NCBI GenBank assembly: GCA_030650995.1
Contig: JAUSCY010000078.1
Span: 40,200 to 104,199, forward strand
Direction: 5' to 3'
Origin: Sheuella sp.
GTDB taxonomy: Bacteria > Pseudomonadota > Gammaproteobacteria > Burkholderiales > Burkholderiaceae_B
DNA length: 64,000 nt
The notes under the pieces were generated by a model. That model did no database searches. It saw only the letters and a program-made list of their open reading frames with translations, and was not told the origin of the DNA. Of this stretch, positions 44,793-55,403 are shown one piece after another. The position numbers were made by a program, and so were the translations under genes. The number at the start of each line of letters is the position of its first letter. Position 1 is the first letter of the stretch.

Positions 44793-44836
44793 GATAATGG
44801 CTGTATTGGAACTTATGGACTTCACCAGCCATCGTT

Positions 44837-45430
44837 ATGGATCTCGCCTCAAAACTGACCGCCCATTTCGAAGACAATATTGCTGCGACTCAACGCAGCA
44901 TGCAAACGCTCTGCGCTCCCATGCTCAGTGCGATTGATCTGTGCTTTGGAACCGTCACGAATAACGCCAAAATCCTTGCCTGCGGCAATGGCGGCTCGGC
45001 TGCCGATGCGCAGCACTTTATTGCCGAGCTGGTGGGACGTTTCGAGCGTGACCGTCTGCCACTTGCAGGCGTCGCGCTCAACACCGACACCTCCATTCTT
45101 ACAGCAGTAGGAAATGACTACGGCTTTGATCAGATATTTTCACGTCAGATCATGGCGCTGGGTCAGCCAGGCGATATTCTCGTCGCGATCTCTACCAGCG
45201 GAAACTCCACGAATGTACAGCTCGCGATTCAGGCTGCGCACGAGCGCGACATGCAGGTGATTGCATTGACCGGGCGCGGGGGTGGCACGATCGGTGACAT
45301 GCTCATGCCAGACGATATTCATCTATGTGTTCCGCACGATCGCACAATGCGCATTCAGGAAGTTCACATTCTTTTGCTTCACATGCTCTGCGATGGCATT
45401 GATGCACTTCTACTCGGAGACTCTGCATGA
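44837..45430 (+). CDS. SIS-domain phosphoheptose isomerase-like protein (DiaA/GmhA family)
   Basis: KILACGNGGSAADAQHFIAELVGRFERDRLPLAGVALNTDTSILTAVGNDYG. Confidence 0.92.
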   Translation: MDLASKLTAHFEDNIAATQRSMQTLCAPMLSAIDLCFGTVTNNAKILACGNGGSAADAQHFIAELVGRFERDRLPLAGVALNTDTSILTAVGNDYGFDQIFSRQIMALGQPGDILVAISTSGNSTNVQLAIQAAHERDMQVIALTGRGGGTIGDMLMPDDIHLCVPHDRTMRIQEVHILLLHMLCDGIDALLLGDSA

Positions 45431-46170
45431 GAAACCCAATTAAATTGATACGTCCTGTTTTGTTTGTTGTCATGCTCGCGAGCATGACAACAATGCTGCA
45501 AGGATGTATCGGTATTGCGCTGACTGGCGCTGCTGCGGCGACCGGACTGGTGGTGGTGGATCGTCGTACCACGGCGCAACAGGCCGATGACAAACTGATC
45601 GAACTCAAAGTCAATAACCACATGCGTACGCGCTTTGGTGACACCGCACGGATCAACTCAACGGTCTATCAGGCCGTGGTGTTGCTCACTGGCGAAGCGT
45701 TGATTGAAGAAATCAAAGCACAGGCCGGGGAGATCGCGAGCAAGGTTGAAAATGTCAAATCCGTCTCCAATCAGGTGGTCGTGGTTCAGGAAATTTCGCC
45801 TTTCTCCGTCATCGCCAATGACGCGTGGATTACGTCAAAAGTCATGACCACACTGGCCACAACCAAAGAAATTCCCTCGCGCACCATCGTTGTCACAACC
45901 GACCGTAGCGTGGTTTATCTGATGGGACTAGTCACGCAGCGCGAAGGCGACCTGGCTGCGGCAGCCACTGCACAGGTCAGTGGCGTCAAGCGTGTCGAGA
46001 AATTCTTTCAGATCATTTCACCAACAGAAGCGAACAAACTCGACAGCATGACCGGGGCATCCAAGGGCACAGGCACACCGCTGGGCGAATCTGCACCGAT
46101 CAATGAAGGTGCGCTCCCTCCTGCTGCCGCACCTGGCTCGGGGGCTGTTGAGGTCATGCCGATCAAATGA
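45427..46170 (+). CDS. BON-domain outer membrane lipoprotein (DolP/YraP family)
   Basis: Lipobox-like MLQGCIG; two BON domains; downstream of DiaA-like gene as in the yraN-diaA-yraP cluster. Confidence 0.9.
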   Translation: MRNPIKLIRPVLFVVMLASMTTMLQGCIGIALTGAAAATGLVVVDRRTTAQQADDKLIELKVNNHMRTRFGDTARINSTVYQAVVLLTGEALIEEIKAQAGEIASKVENVKSVSNQVVVVQEISPFSVIANDAWITSKVMTTLATTKEIPSRTIVVTTDRSVVYLMGLVTQREGDLAAAATAQVSGVKRVEKFFQIISPTEANKLDSMTGASKGTGTPLGESAPINEGALPPAAAPGSGAVEVMPIK

Positions 46171-46658
46171 AAAAGCTCTTCGCCTTACTTCTTTTGGTCG
46201 CCTGTAGTGCCGGGGGCTACTGGCTAGTCTCCCGTCCAATGGCCCAGGCGCCTGCAGTCACCTTCTCGACACTGACTGGAAAGCAACTCCCTTTGTCCGA
46301 ATTACGCGGCAAAGTTGTTCTGGTTAAATTCTGGGCAACTAGTTGCGTGACCTGCGTAGCACAAATGCCAGGCAACATCGAAAATTTTAATCAGTACCAT
46401 GACAAAGGTTTTGAAATTGTTGCAGTTACCATGCAGTACGATCCTGCCAATTATGTGTTGAATTTTGTTGATACGCGCAAAATCCCCTTCACCGTTGCGC
46501 TCGACACGATGGGACAGGCTGCACGCGCCTTTGGCGATGTCAAACTGACTCCGACTGCTTTTCTGATCGACAAACAAGGCAATATTCTCAAACGCTATGT
46601 AGGTGAATACGACAAGGCTGAATTTAGGGCCACACTCGAAAAAGCACTTGCGGGTTGA
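46167..46658 (+). CDS. TlpA-family thiol-disulfide redoxin
   Basis: GKVVLVKFWATSCVTCVAQMPGN (CVTC active site). Confidence 0.92.
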   Translation: MKKLFALLLLVACSAGGYWLVSRPMAQAPAVTFSTLTGKQLPLSELRGKVVLVKFWATSCVTCVAQMPGNIENFNQYHDKGFEIVAVTMQYDPANYVLNFVDTRKIPFTVALDTMGQAARAFGDVKLTPTAFLIDKQGNILKRYVGEYDKAEFRATLEKALAG

Positions 46659-46748
46659 GCCCTTCAAGCCGTACTCTTTCCGTGCGCGTGAATTCAAACA
46701 CGCGTTAAACCATTTTTATCCACACTTTTCAGACCATAGACTGCGCAC

Positions 46749-47648
46749 ATGACTAGCCAGCCCCAACCCGCACCCACGTCACCTGAAGTCGTCGCCCAAG
46801 TATTATCAGAAAGCCTGCCATACATTAAGAGTTTCCACGGAAAAACCATTGTCATCAAATATGGTGGCAATGCCATGACCGAAGAAGCCCTGCAGCGCAG
46901 CTTTGCACACGACGTCGTACTTTTAAAATTAATTGGTCTCAATCCCATTGTGGTTCACGGTGGTGGACCTCAGATTGATGAAGCGTTGCGCCGGATCGGT
47001 AAACAAGGCACCTTCATCCAGGGCATGCGCGTCACAGATGCTGAAACGATGGAAGTCGTTGAGTGGGTACTCGGCGGTCAGGTCCAGCAAGACATCGTCA
47101 TGATGATTAACGAAGCTGGCGGCAAGGCCGTTGGACTGACCGGCAAAGACGGCTGCCTGATCCAGGCGGTCAAAAAGATGCTTCCGAATAAAGAAGACCC
47201 CTCCAAACCAATCGATATTGGATTTGTCGGTGACATTGCCCGGGTTGAGCCTGCGGTCGTCAAAGCGCTCCAGGATGACCAGTTCATTCCGGTGATTTCT
47301 CCCATCGGCTATGGGGAAGATGGCTTGGCCTACAACATTAATGCCGATATCGTCGCAGGCAAAATGGCTGAGGTCCTCGGTGCTGAAAAACTGCTGATGA
47401 TGACCAACACCCCTGGCGTACTTGATAAAAACGGCAAACTTTTACGCGCGCTGTCAGCGACAACGATTGATGCGTTGTTTGCGGATGGCACGATCTCAGG
47501 CGGAATGCTGCCGAAGATTTCTTCTGCGCTGGACGCCGCACGCAAAGGTGTCAAATCTGTCCATGTCGTCGATGGTCGTGTACCGCATTGCTTACTGCTC
47601 GAAATCCTTACGGATCGCGGTGTCGGTACGATGATTACGTCGGAATAA
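46749..47648 (+). CDS. argB: Acetylglutamate kinase
   Basis: [46 protein letters not shown]. Confidence 0.98.
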   Translation: MTSQPQPAPTSPEVVAQVLSESLPYIKSFHGKTIVIKYGGNAMTEEALQRSFAHDVVLLKLIGLNPIVVHGGGPQIDEALRRIGKQGTFIQGMRVTDAETMEVVEWVLGGQVQQDIVMMINEAGGKAVGLTGKDGCLIQAVKKMLPNKEDPSKPIDIGFVGDIARVEPAVVKALQDDQFIPVISPIGYGEDGLAYNINADIVAGKMAEVLGAEKLLMMTNTPGVLDKNGKLLRALSATTIDALFADGTISGGMLPKISSALDAARKGVKSVHVVDGRVPHCLLLEILTDRGVGTMITSE

Positions 47649-47655
47649 TAAGCAG

Positions 47656-48447
47656 GTGAGATCCGCGCGCACCCTTCACTTACCCAGAGTGCGCATCCGA
47701 CGGGCGCGTGTTCATTCAGCGCAGGTCAACTCGGCACACCACGCGCGCAAGCAAGAAGTCCAGACTCAACCGCCTGTTTGGCTGTTTGATCTGGACAATA
47801 CCTTGCACGACGCTTCGTACAAAATTTTCCCTGAAATCAATATCAGCATGACTGCGGCCGTCATGGAAAGTCTGGATGTTGACGAGTCCACTGCAAATGT
47901 ATTGCGCACTCAATACTGGAAACGTTATGGCGCCACCATGATCGGTATGGTGCGGCATCACGGGATCAGCGCGCACGAATTTTTGCATCGTAGCCATCGC
48001 TTTGATGTGGGCCCGCTGATTCGGGCCGAGCGTGGCCTTGCCTTCAAATTAAACCAGCTGCCAGGCCGAAAAGTCCTCGTCACCAACGCTCCCCTGCATT
48101 ATGCGCGTGCGGTGCTTAAACACCTGGGGATTCTCCGTTGTTTTGACAGTCTGTGGGGCGTCGAACAGATGCGATTGCATGGTCACTTTCGTCCAAAACC
48201 CTCGATCACGATGATGCGGCATATTCTTTCCCACGAAGGCATCCACCCGAGGCGGGCGATTCTCGTTGAGGACACGCTTGAAAACCTCCGCGGAGCGCGT
48301 TCAGCGGGACTACGGACCGTACATATATTTCATCCGGGCACCCCTTTTGCACACGGAAAAAATGGTCGCCCCGACTTTGTTGATTTACGTATTAAAAATG
48401 TCGGGCACCTGTTGCTGCGCAAAAATCCTGTGCGTGGCGGGTATTAA
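47656..48447 (+). CDS. Pyrimidine 5'-nucleotidase, HAD superfamily
   Basis: VWLFDLDNTLHDASYKIFPEINISMTAAVMESL...HPRRAILVEDTLENLRGARSAGL. Confidence 0.88.
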   Translation: MRSARTLHLPRVRIRRARVHSAQVNSAHHARKQEVQTQPPVWLFDLDNTLHDASYKIFPEINISMTAAVMESLDVDESTANVLRTQYWKRYGATMIGMVRHHGISAHEFLHRSHRFDVGPLIRAERGLAFKLNQLPGRKVLVTNAPLHYARAVLKHLGILRCFDSLWGVEQMRLHGHFRPKPSITMMRHILSHEGIHPRRAILVEDTLENLRGARSAGLRTVHIFHPGTPFAHGKNGRPDFVDLRIKNVGHLLLRKNPVRGGY

Positions 48448-49637
48448 AACCGATGCCTGATACCAATGCCGAACGCTGAGTTGGTCAAGCCCTCAACCAG
48501 CGAGTAATTGCTCGCGTAGCCGGCATAAATGTACATGTTGGTCAAAGGCGTAAATTTATACGCGTACCCCAGACTGAAAACACTTTGAGAAACAATCGCA
48601 AACTCAGAGCTTTGCTGCATCTGAGACGAAGGCTTACCCATTTGCCAGGAGAGGAATAAATCACTCGCCTCGTTGGTTGGGAGCGTCAGCCCAATCATGT
48701 ATGAATTAACAGAAACCTGATTATCAAAAACGATACTGCTGTTGGTGTTGTCAAAGGACGCGTTTTGTACGAGCCCATTTACCGTCTGCAGTGCATTCAT
48801 CCAGCCGTTTCTGGTTTGCCCATACGCTGCGGAAACCTTGAAAAGATTGAAGTCATACATCCCGCCTAATATCGCGGAGGTAACCGCCTTGAAGTTGCCC
48901 TGCGCTGTTTCGGCATTCGGATAAAACGCATCATAGGTGGCAGTTAAATATACAGGCCCGTTGTAATACTGAACACCCGTGGTGACAACCCGCATATTAT
49001 TATTCGTCGCGTAATTATAATTTTCCGTATCGCCTAGCTCCGTCGGCAAGCGGCCCTGAGTCGTATAGACCGAGGGCATTTGTGCAGAAAATGAATACCC
49101 CAATCCTACCCGGAACCCGTCCATCATGGCCGTTTCAACCTTGATGGTGTTTGACAGCCTTTCAGCGTGCGCAGAGCCAAAAGAAACACCCATTGAGGCC
49201 TGTGAAAAATCACCTGGACCAAAAGGCGTCAGCTCGCTGAGGTAAATATCGGCGAAATTGCGTTGTCTGCCGAACCTCAGATAGCCGAGAGATTTATTTT
49301 CAAGTCCTAGCCATGCCTGACGCCCAAACATCCTCTGACCCTGATCAAGCGTGCCATTACCCAGATTGATTGCATTTTCAAGATCAAAGGTCGCGCGCGT
49401 ACCCCCGCCGAGCTCTTCATAACCTCTGAAGCCCACTCTGTTATCAGACTGTCCGCCACTGATCACACCAAAATTAGAGCCTCCCGGATAGAAGTCCGAA
49501 GTACTCGCTGAAGTGCTCTGCACCGCGATGCCCATGTCTAGCGTGCCGTATATGGCAAGTTCTGACTGGGCATGAACCGCCCCTCCCAGGCATAAGCAAA
49601 GGATGGGAAACACTCGGAACGGGAACAAACCGAACAT
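48444..49637 (-). CDS. Gram-negative porin (beta-barrel, betaproteobacterial type)
   Basis: Signal peptide, SELAIYGTLDMGIAVQS, DNRVGFRGYEELGGGTRATFDLENAINLGNG, FGRQAWLGLENKSLGYLRFGRQ, C-terminal IGIRHRF. Confidence 0.95.
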   Translation of the reverse strand: MFGLFPFRVFPILCLCLGGAVHAQSELAIYGTLDMGIAVQSTSASTSDFYPGGSNFGVISGGQSDNRVGFRGYEELGGGTRATFDLENAINLGNGTLDQGQRMFGRQAWLGLENKSLGYLRFGRQRNFADIYLSELTPFGPGDFSQASMGVSFGSAHAERLSNTIKVETAMMDGFRVGLGYSFSAQMPSVYTTQGRLPTELGDTENYNYATNNNMRVVTTGVQYYNGPVYLTATYDAFYPNAETAQGNFKAVTSAILGGMYDFNLFKVSAAYGQTRNGWMNALQTVNGLVQNASFDNTNSSIVFDNQVSVNSYMIGLTLPTNEASDLFLSWQMGKPSSQMQQSSEFAIVSQSVFSLGYAYKFTPLTNMYIYAGYASNYSLVEGLTNSAFGIGIRHRF

Positions 49638-49796
49638 TGAAGCTTTAAAGTTTTAAAGTGAAGTCCAACTTTGTAGCATGCTGCGAGCAGACTTGCCTGT
49701 AAACTTTAATGCTTAACTGTTATTCAAAATGCTCGGTTTGCTGAAGAAAATATCAAATCGAGTCCTTAGTCGATCCCTCTCAGGACAGGACGCAAT

Positions 49797-50372
49797 ATGT
49801 CAGGCAAAACTGGCGAACGCAAACTACAGATCCTGCAAGCTTTAGCTGAAATGCTCGAACAGCCCCAGTCTGCCCGCATTACTACAGCGGCACTTGCTGC
49901 GAAGCTGCAGCTATCGGAGGCGGCGCTTTACAGACACTTTGCAAGCAAGGCCCAAATGTTTGAAGGCCTGTTCGAATTTATCGAATCCACTATTTTTTCT
50001 CTGGCAAACCAAATCATTGACGCCGAACCCAATGGCGTTGAACAGGCAAGAAAAATTACAACCATGCTGCTGTCATTCGCCGAGCGTAATCGCGGCATGA
50101 CGCGTGTGCTGTGCGGCGATGCGTTGGTTAACGAAGATGTCAGGCTGCAAACACGTGCCAGCCAGATCACAGACCGCATCGACGCGACATTCAGACAATG
50201 CTTGCGTCAGGCCGTCTCGACGAACGCTCTGGATCCCAGCGCGCAAACAACAGCCATCGCCTGCCTGCTCACGCAGTTAGTCATCGGCAGTTGGTTACGC
50301 TTTGCACAAAGCAGCTGGCAATCCTCGCCTGGCAAACACATCAACGAACAGTTAAAGGTCATCCTAGGCTAA
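49797..50372 (+). CDS. slmA: Nucleoid occlusion factor SlmA (TetR family)
   Basis: RKLQILQALAEMLEQPQSARITTAALAAKLQLSEAALYRHFASKAQMFEGLFEFIE. Confidence 0.95.
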   Translation: MSGKTGERKLQILQALAEMLEQPQSARITTAALAAKLQLSEAALYRHFASKAQMFEGLFEFIESTIFSLANQIIDAEPNGVEQARKITTMLLSFAERNRGMTRVLCGDALVNEDVRLQTRASQITDRIDATFRQCLRQAVSTNALDPSAQTTAIACLLTQLVIGSWLRFAQSSWQSSPGKHINEQLKVILG

Positions 50373-50403
50373 CTAACGGATCAGGCTGTTTGTGTGAGGA
50401 GAT

Positions 50404-51174
50404 TTACAGCTCAGGTGCCGCAGGCACAACGCCTGAACAAACAAGGCAGCCGGGGTCGCGCTTAACACGCACGCTGTGCCATTGCATGTCCATGGCATCG
50501 AGAATCAATAAACGTCCCTTTAAAGACGTACCAATATCCGCAATGACCTTGATCGCCTCAGCGGCCTGCATACTACCGATAATGCCAACCAACGGAGCGA
50601 ATACGCCTGTTGTTGCGCAGTTCAGTGCCTCAACATCCTCCGCCTCGGGGAAAAGGCAGTGATAGCAAGGCGCTTGCGGATCGCGTGTGTCGAACACGCC
50701 GACCTGCCCTTCGAAACGAATCGCCGCGCCAGACACCAACGGTTTTTTATGCGCTACGCAGGCACGATTAACCGCATGGCGGGTCGCAAAGTTGTCAGTG
50801 CAGTCCAGCACCAGATCAACTTGTGCGATTTGCGCCATGAGCGATGCGGGATCCATGCGAGTCGTGCGAATTTGCACATCGATCTCCGGATTCAGCGCCA
50901 GTAAGGCCTTAAGACCTGACTCGGCCTTAAGCTGTCCCAGACTATCGTTACGATGCAGTATCTGACGTTGCAGATTACTGATCTCAACCGTATCGTGATC
51001 GGCGAGAATAATGCGCCCCACGCCTGCTGAAGCCAGATACATTGCAGCCGGAGAACCTAAACCACCCGCGCCAACAATAAGTACCGTGGCAGCGAGCAGT
51101 TTTTCCTGGCCTTCGATGCCCAGCTCGTCAAGCAATATATGCCGGGCATAACGCAGTAACTGAGCATCGTTCAT
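50404..51174 (-). CDS. HesA/MoeB/ThiF family adenylyltransferase
   Basis: RYARHILLDELGIEGQEKLLAATVLIVGAGGLGSPAAMYLASAGVGRIILADHDTVEISNLQRQILH. Confidence 0.93.
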   Translation of the reverse strand: MNDAQLLRYARHILLDELGIEGQEKLLAATVLIVGAGGLGSPAAMYLASAGVGRIILADHDTVEISNLQRQILHRNDSLGQLKAESGLKALLALNPEIDVQIRTTRMDPASLMAQIAQVDLVLDCTDNFATRHAVNRACVAHKKPLVSGAAIRFEGQVGVFDTRDPQAPCYHCLFPEAEDVEALNCATTGVFAPLVGIIGSMQAAEAIKVIADIGTSLKGRLLILDAMDMQWHSVRVKRDPGCLVCSGVVPAAPEL

Positions 51175-52598
51175 TTCTTAGCCGCATTGCCTCCCGCTGC
51201 TTTATCGGTAGCGGTCTCTGCGGCTGCTGTTTTGGGACGAAGCACCGCTTTTTCAACTGGCTTGCCATCAAGATAATTTACAGCTTGTTGCAACTGGAAA
51301 TCTTCGGGCGTACCAAACTGGAAAATCTTATTGGTGTCGGCCAACTCGGCTTCTTTAGCGTCTTCTTTAGCTTGTTCAGCTTCGGTCTGACGGTTACTCA
51401 GATGACGCTGTAAATCAGCTTCGCGTGGAACGCGGAACAAATCGCCCTCGGAGGTATCCGCCACCACCACATCTGGAGCAATCCCTGTAGCCTGAATCGA
51501 GCGTCCATTCGGTGTGAAGTAACGCGAGGTCGTCAGCTTGATCGCGGTATTTTCAGAGATCGGCAATATGACCTGGACAGAGCCTTTACCAAAGGTACGG
51601 TTACCCATGATCGTTGCGCGCTTGTAATCCTGCAGTGCGCCCGCCACAATCTCAGAAGCAGAAGCTGAGCCAACGTTAACTAACACCACCATCGGCACGG
51701 TTTTGGCCCATGCAGGTACGCTGTTCAAGTAGTCAGGCTCACCACGCGCATAGTCGGCAGGATTGGCCATGTACTTATGCTTTGAGTCCGGCGCGCGGCC
51801 ATCGGTTGAGACGACCAGTACATCTGGCTTGAGAAACGCCGCGGACACACCGATCGCGCTGTTGAGCAAACCACCCGGATCATTTCGTAAATCAAGAATC
51901 AAGGCGCGTGGCGCGCCTTTGGCGCCAAGCTCCTTGAGGTGACGTACGAGATCAGCTCCGGTTTTTTCCTGAAACTGCGCGATACGGACATAACCAATAT
52001 TGTTATCCAGCATTTTGCTGCGCACACTACGCACACGGATCGTGTCACGTACGATTTTGATGACGATGGGTTGTGCCACACCTTGTCTGGAAATTGTCAG
52101 CGTGATGGGTGTTTTAACTGGACCACGCATCATCTTGACCGCCTCGGTCAAGGTCAGGCCTTTGGTGGACGTGTTATCGATTTTGACAATCAGATCCCCT
52201 GCACGGATACCTGCCCGAGCGGCTGGCGTGTCCTCGATCGGCGAAATGACTTTGACCACACCGTCTTCGGTACCTACTTCAATTCCCAGGCCTCCAAACT
52301 CACCCTGGGTTGCCGACTGCATTTCCTTGAAAGCATCCGCGTCGAGATAAGCAGAGTGAGGATCCAGGTCTGACAGCATCCCGGCAATCGCACCATCAAT
52401 CAGTTTTTTGTCACCGACAGATTCTACGTAATTATTTTTAATCGCAGAAAACACACTTGAGAACTGTCTGAGCTCATCCAGGGGGAGCGGAGAGCCGCGC
52501 TGAGCGATAGCCGTGATGCCAAGACTGAGCAAAATGCCAGCGACGACGCCTACTGAAATCAGGCCAAGATTGCGAAATTTAAGACTGCTCATGCACAT
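51171..52598 (-). CDS. C-terminal processing peptidase, S41 family
   Basis: PDZ domain and VLVNVGSASASEIVAGALQDYKRATIMGNRTFGKGSVQ catalytic region. Confidence 0.95.
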   Translation of the reverse strand: MCMSSLKFRNLGLISVGVVAGILLSLGITAIAQRGSPLPLDELRQFSSVFSAIKNNYVESVGDKKLIDGAIAGMLSDLDPHSAYLDADAFKEMQSATQGEFGGLGIEVGTEDGVVKVISPIEDTPAARAGIRAGDLIVKIDNTSTKGLTLTEAVKMMRGPVKTPITLTISRQGVAQPIVIKIVRDTIRVRSVRSKMLDNNIGYVRIAQFQEKTGADLVRHLKELGAKGAPRALILDLRNDPGGLLNSAIGVSAAFLKPDVLVVSTDGRAPDSKHKYMANPADYARGEPDYLNSVPAWAKTVPMVVLVNVGSASASEIVAGALQDYKRATIMGNRTFGKGSVQVILPISENTAIKLTTSRYFTPNGRSIQATGIAPDVVVADTSEGDLFRVPREADLQRHLSNRQTEAEQAKEDAKEAELADTNKIFQFGTPEDFQLQQAVNYLDGKPVEKAVLRPKTAAAETATDKAAGGNAAKK

Positions 52599-52643
52599 TC
52601 CCGTGTTGGATACTAATCACGCATTGAAGTAGAAGCACGAATT

Positions 52644-54104
52644 TCAGCGTGCCAATAAAGATATGGGGTCTACGGCCGCACCGCGATGCCGTATTTCGAA
52701 GTATAGGGCGGAATCAAGCTGCCCACCGGTATTACCGACCATACTGATGGCCTCACCAGCTTTGACAGCGTCCCCAACCTGCTTAAGCAAGCTCTGGTTG
52801 TAGGCATAAACGCTCAAATACTCCTGACCGTGATCGACTATCAATAAATTACCAAAACCTCTCAGCCAGCTGGAGTACACAACAGTGCCTGCCCCGACCG
52901 AGGAGACTGTCGATCCCTCGTCAGCACGTACCAGAATGCCACGCCAAACGCCTCCCTCTGGTCGATCCGTACCAAATCTGGCCATGACGGAGCCCCTGAC
53001 CGGCCAGCGCAAACCAGCTTTGAGGCCAGCACCTGAAGGTGTACTCGCCTCATTGCTGGCAGCCTGAGCCTTGCGACTCGTCGCCTCTGCCTCTCTGGCC
53101 TGGCGGGCAGCCTCGCTTGCGGCTTGCCGCGCCTGCGACGCCTCAATCTCGGCCTGGCGGGACTGTGCCTGAGCCTGTGCCTGCTGGTCCGCCTGAGCCT
53201 GGCGAGCTGCGGTAGCGGCCTCTCGCGCCGCCTGGGAGGCCGCTGCGGCCTCTTGCTGGCGCTTAAGCTCTTGCTGCTGGCGTGCCTCGGCAGCGCGTCT
53301 GGCCTGCTCCGCACGCCGCTGCTCCTCAGCACGACGAGCGGTTTGCGCCGCGCGACGCGCAGTCTCTATCTGGGTGGTGAGTTCATCAATCAGATGCGTG
53401 AGACGTTTTTCATCACGCTCCAGTCGCGCAGCCTCCGCTCGCTGAGCCTGCAGCTGACCCTCAAGTCTCGCGAGGATCGTGGCACGCTCTTTTTTCTGTG
53501 CTTCAAGCAGGTTTTTCTGCTCAGTTGTCTCCCGGACAACCTGCGCAATTTCCTGTTTGCGCTGATCTGCGTGTGTCTGCAGCTCAGCCAGACGCTCGAT
53601 TTCCTTTTTCAGGGCGGTTACCGCATCCGCGCGCGAACGGGCAATAAAATCCAGATAGGCGAGATTACGTCCCAGTTTTTGGGGATCGTCACCTGAAAGC
53701 AATGCCGTCCAGGGGGACAAACCACTGGCATATTGTTTGCGCAGCTGTTCGGACAACTCATCCCGGCGGGTATGCATGACCGACTTCTGACGACGGAGCT
53801 GTACCTGGAGGCTGTCGAGCTCGGTTTGCGCCTGTTTGAGCTGTGTATTGAGCTCTCGCAGTCGGCGATTGGAAACAGAAATCTCGCTTTCTGAGGCCTT
53901 CAGTGCATCAGCAGCCTCTTTACGAGAGGACTCACGCGATTCGATTTCCTTTTGTAAAACCTTAATGCGTTCGCGCAATTCGGTCTGGTCGTGCTCAGCT
54001 TGCGTCTGCCGTGAAGAGGCATCAGCATCCTTGGCATAGGCCCCATGGGCTAGCAAAAGAAAACTGAGTGCCGCACACCAGCCCGTCACAAGCATGCGCA
54101 TCAA
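52644..54104 (-). CDS. envC: Murein hydrolase activator EnvC-like (coiled coil + LytM/M23 domain)
   Basis: Signal peptide, long coiled coil, C-terminal GILVRADEGSTVSSVGAGTVVYSSWLRGFGNLLIVDHGQEYLSVYAYNQSLLK. Confidence 0.92.
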   Translation of the reverse strand: MMRMLVTGWCAALSFLLLAHGAYAKDADASSRQTQAEHDQTELRERIKVLQKEIESRESSRKEAADALKASESEISVSNRRLRELNTQLKQAQTELDSLQVQLRRQKSVMHTRRDELSEQLRKQYASGLSPWTALLSGDDPQKLGRNLAYLDFIARSRADAVTALKKEIERLAELQTHADQRKQEIAQVVRETTEQKNLLEAQKKERATILARLEGQLQAQRAEAARLERDEKRLTHLIDELTTQIETARRAAQTARRAEEQRRAEQARRAAEARQQQELKRQQEAAAASQAAREAATAARQAQADQQAQAQAQSRQAEIEASQARQAASEAARQAREAEATSRKAQAASNEASTPSGAGLKAGLRWPVRGSVMARFGTDRPEGGVWRGILVRADEGSTVSSVGAGTVVYSSWLRGFGNLLIVDHGQEYLSVYAYNQSLLKQVGDAVKAGEAISMVGNTGGQLDSALYFEIRHRGAAVDPISLLAR

Positions 54105-54106
54105 GC

Positions 54107-54868
54107 TCAGTCCTTTTTAGCTTTGCCCTGGGCAGCCACGGCGGCCATCGCTGCCTCAATTTCAGCCGCATCGCCAAGGTAATAGTGCCGGATCGGACGC
54201 AGATTTTCATCCAGCTCGTAAACCAGCGGCTGACCTGTAGGAATATTCAGATGGACAATATCGTCATCAGAAACATTATCCAGATGCTTAATCAGGGCGC
54301 GCAGGCTGTTGCCATGGGCAGCGACAAGCACTTTTTTACCGGCCTTGATCGCGGGAGCAATGCTCTCGTTCCAGTAGGGCAAAACACGCGTCACGGTGTC
54401 TTTCAGACACTCTGTCGCAGGCAATTGCTCAGGAGTCAGGTCAGCATAGCGCGCATCAAACCTGGGGTGACGCGGATCGTCCAGGTCGATCGGGTTTGGA
54501 GCGATCGCATACGCACGGCGCCAGATCAGAACCTGTTCATCGCCATACTGCGCGGCGGTTTCGGCCTTGTTCAGGCCCTGCAGCGCGCCATAATGACGCT
54601 CATTGAGCCGCCAGTGGTTCTGCACAGGCACATACATGGTGTCCATCGCATCCAGCGCGATCCAGAGCGTACGAATCGCACGGGTCAAAACCGAGGTATA
54701 GGCCAAATCAAAAGTGAAACCTTTTTCTTTGAGCAATTCACCGGCGCGGCGAGCCTGATCCCGACCAAGTTCGGTCAGATCAACATCGGTCCAACCGGTA
54801 AAACGGTTTTCGAGATTCCATTGGCTTTCGCCGTGACGCATCAGAACAAGTTTATACATGGCAGACAC
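54107..54868 (-). CDS. gpmA: 2,3-bisphosphoglycerate-dependent phosphoglycerate mutase
   Basis: [30 protein letters not shown]. Confidence 0.98.
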   Translation of the reverse strand: MSAMYKLVLMRHGESQWNLENRFTGWTDVDLTELGRDQARRAGELLKEKGFTFDLAYTSVLTRAIRTLWIALDAMDTMYVPVQNHWRLNERHYGALQGLNKAETAAQYGDEQVLIWRRAYAIAPNPIDLDDPRHPRFDARYADLTPEQLPATECLKDTVTRVLPYWNESIAPAIKAGKKVLVAAHGNSLRALIKHLDNVSDDDIVHLNIPTGQPLVYELDENLRPIRHYYLGDAAEIEAAMAAVAAQGKAKKD

Positions 54869-54978
54869 AGGTTAAAGTGTAGATAAAAGTGTAAATAAAA
54901 CACCATTTTATAATTGTCTGAGCAATATCACCCAATTGCCCCCAAAAAAAGGGGCATAAACGACTTTCAGGACACACC

Positions 54979-55401
54979 GTGGATTTCTTTTTGAATCAAA
55001 ATAACCTCCTTCTGATCGCAGTCGCTGTAGGCTCAGGCCTGATGCTGGCCTGGCCCATGATTCAGAAAAGCCGCTCTGGCGCAGCCCTAAGCCCCAGCCA
55101 GGCAGTCCAGATGATGAATCACCAGCATGCTGTGCTGGTCGACATCCGTGATGCGGCCTCTTTCCAGGCCGGGCACATCCCACAGGCGCGCAATCTGCCT
55201 GTTGCCGAATTCGAAAAGAAAATTTCTTCCCTACCTAAAAACAAACCCGTTATTCTGGTTTGCGAACAAGGACGCTCGGCCGTTGCCGCTGCGGCACAAT
55301 TACGCAAACTCGGCGTAGCCGAAGTAACTATCCTTGAAGGTGGTCTGCGCGCATGGTCTACTGCGGGACTGCCCGTTACTGCCAAAAAAACCGGAGTCTG
55401 A
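54979..55401 (+). CDS. Rhodanese-like domain protein, N-terminal TM
   Basis: VDIRDAASFQAGHIPQARNLP...PVILVCEQGRSAVAAAAQLRKLG. Confidence 0.93.
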   Translation: MDFFLNQNNLLLIAVAVGSGLMLAWPMIQKSRSGAALSPSQAVQMMNHQHAVLVDIRDAASFQAGHIPQARNLPVAEFEKKISSLPKNKPVILVCEQGRSAVAAAAQLRKLGVAEVTILEGGLRAWSTAGLPVTAKKTGV

Positions 55402-55403
55402 AA

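Noticed and set aside
46685-46704. CGCGTG-aattcaaa-CACGCG inverted repeat upstream of argB as a terminator
   Set aside because: Arms only 6 bp with an 8-nt loop and no clear T tract; could be chance, so not called as a feature.
53124-53696. 190-aa Leu/Arg-rich ORF antisense to envC
   Set aside because: Mirror translation of the Ala/Gln/Arg-rich coiled coil of EnvC; low complexity.
54068-54886. 272-aa ORF antisense to the whole of gpmA
   Set aside because: Shadow ORF produced by the codon structure of gpmA; no recognisable protein motif and gpmA itself is unambiguous.
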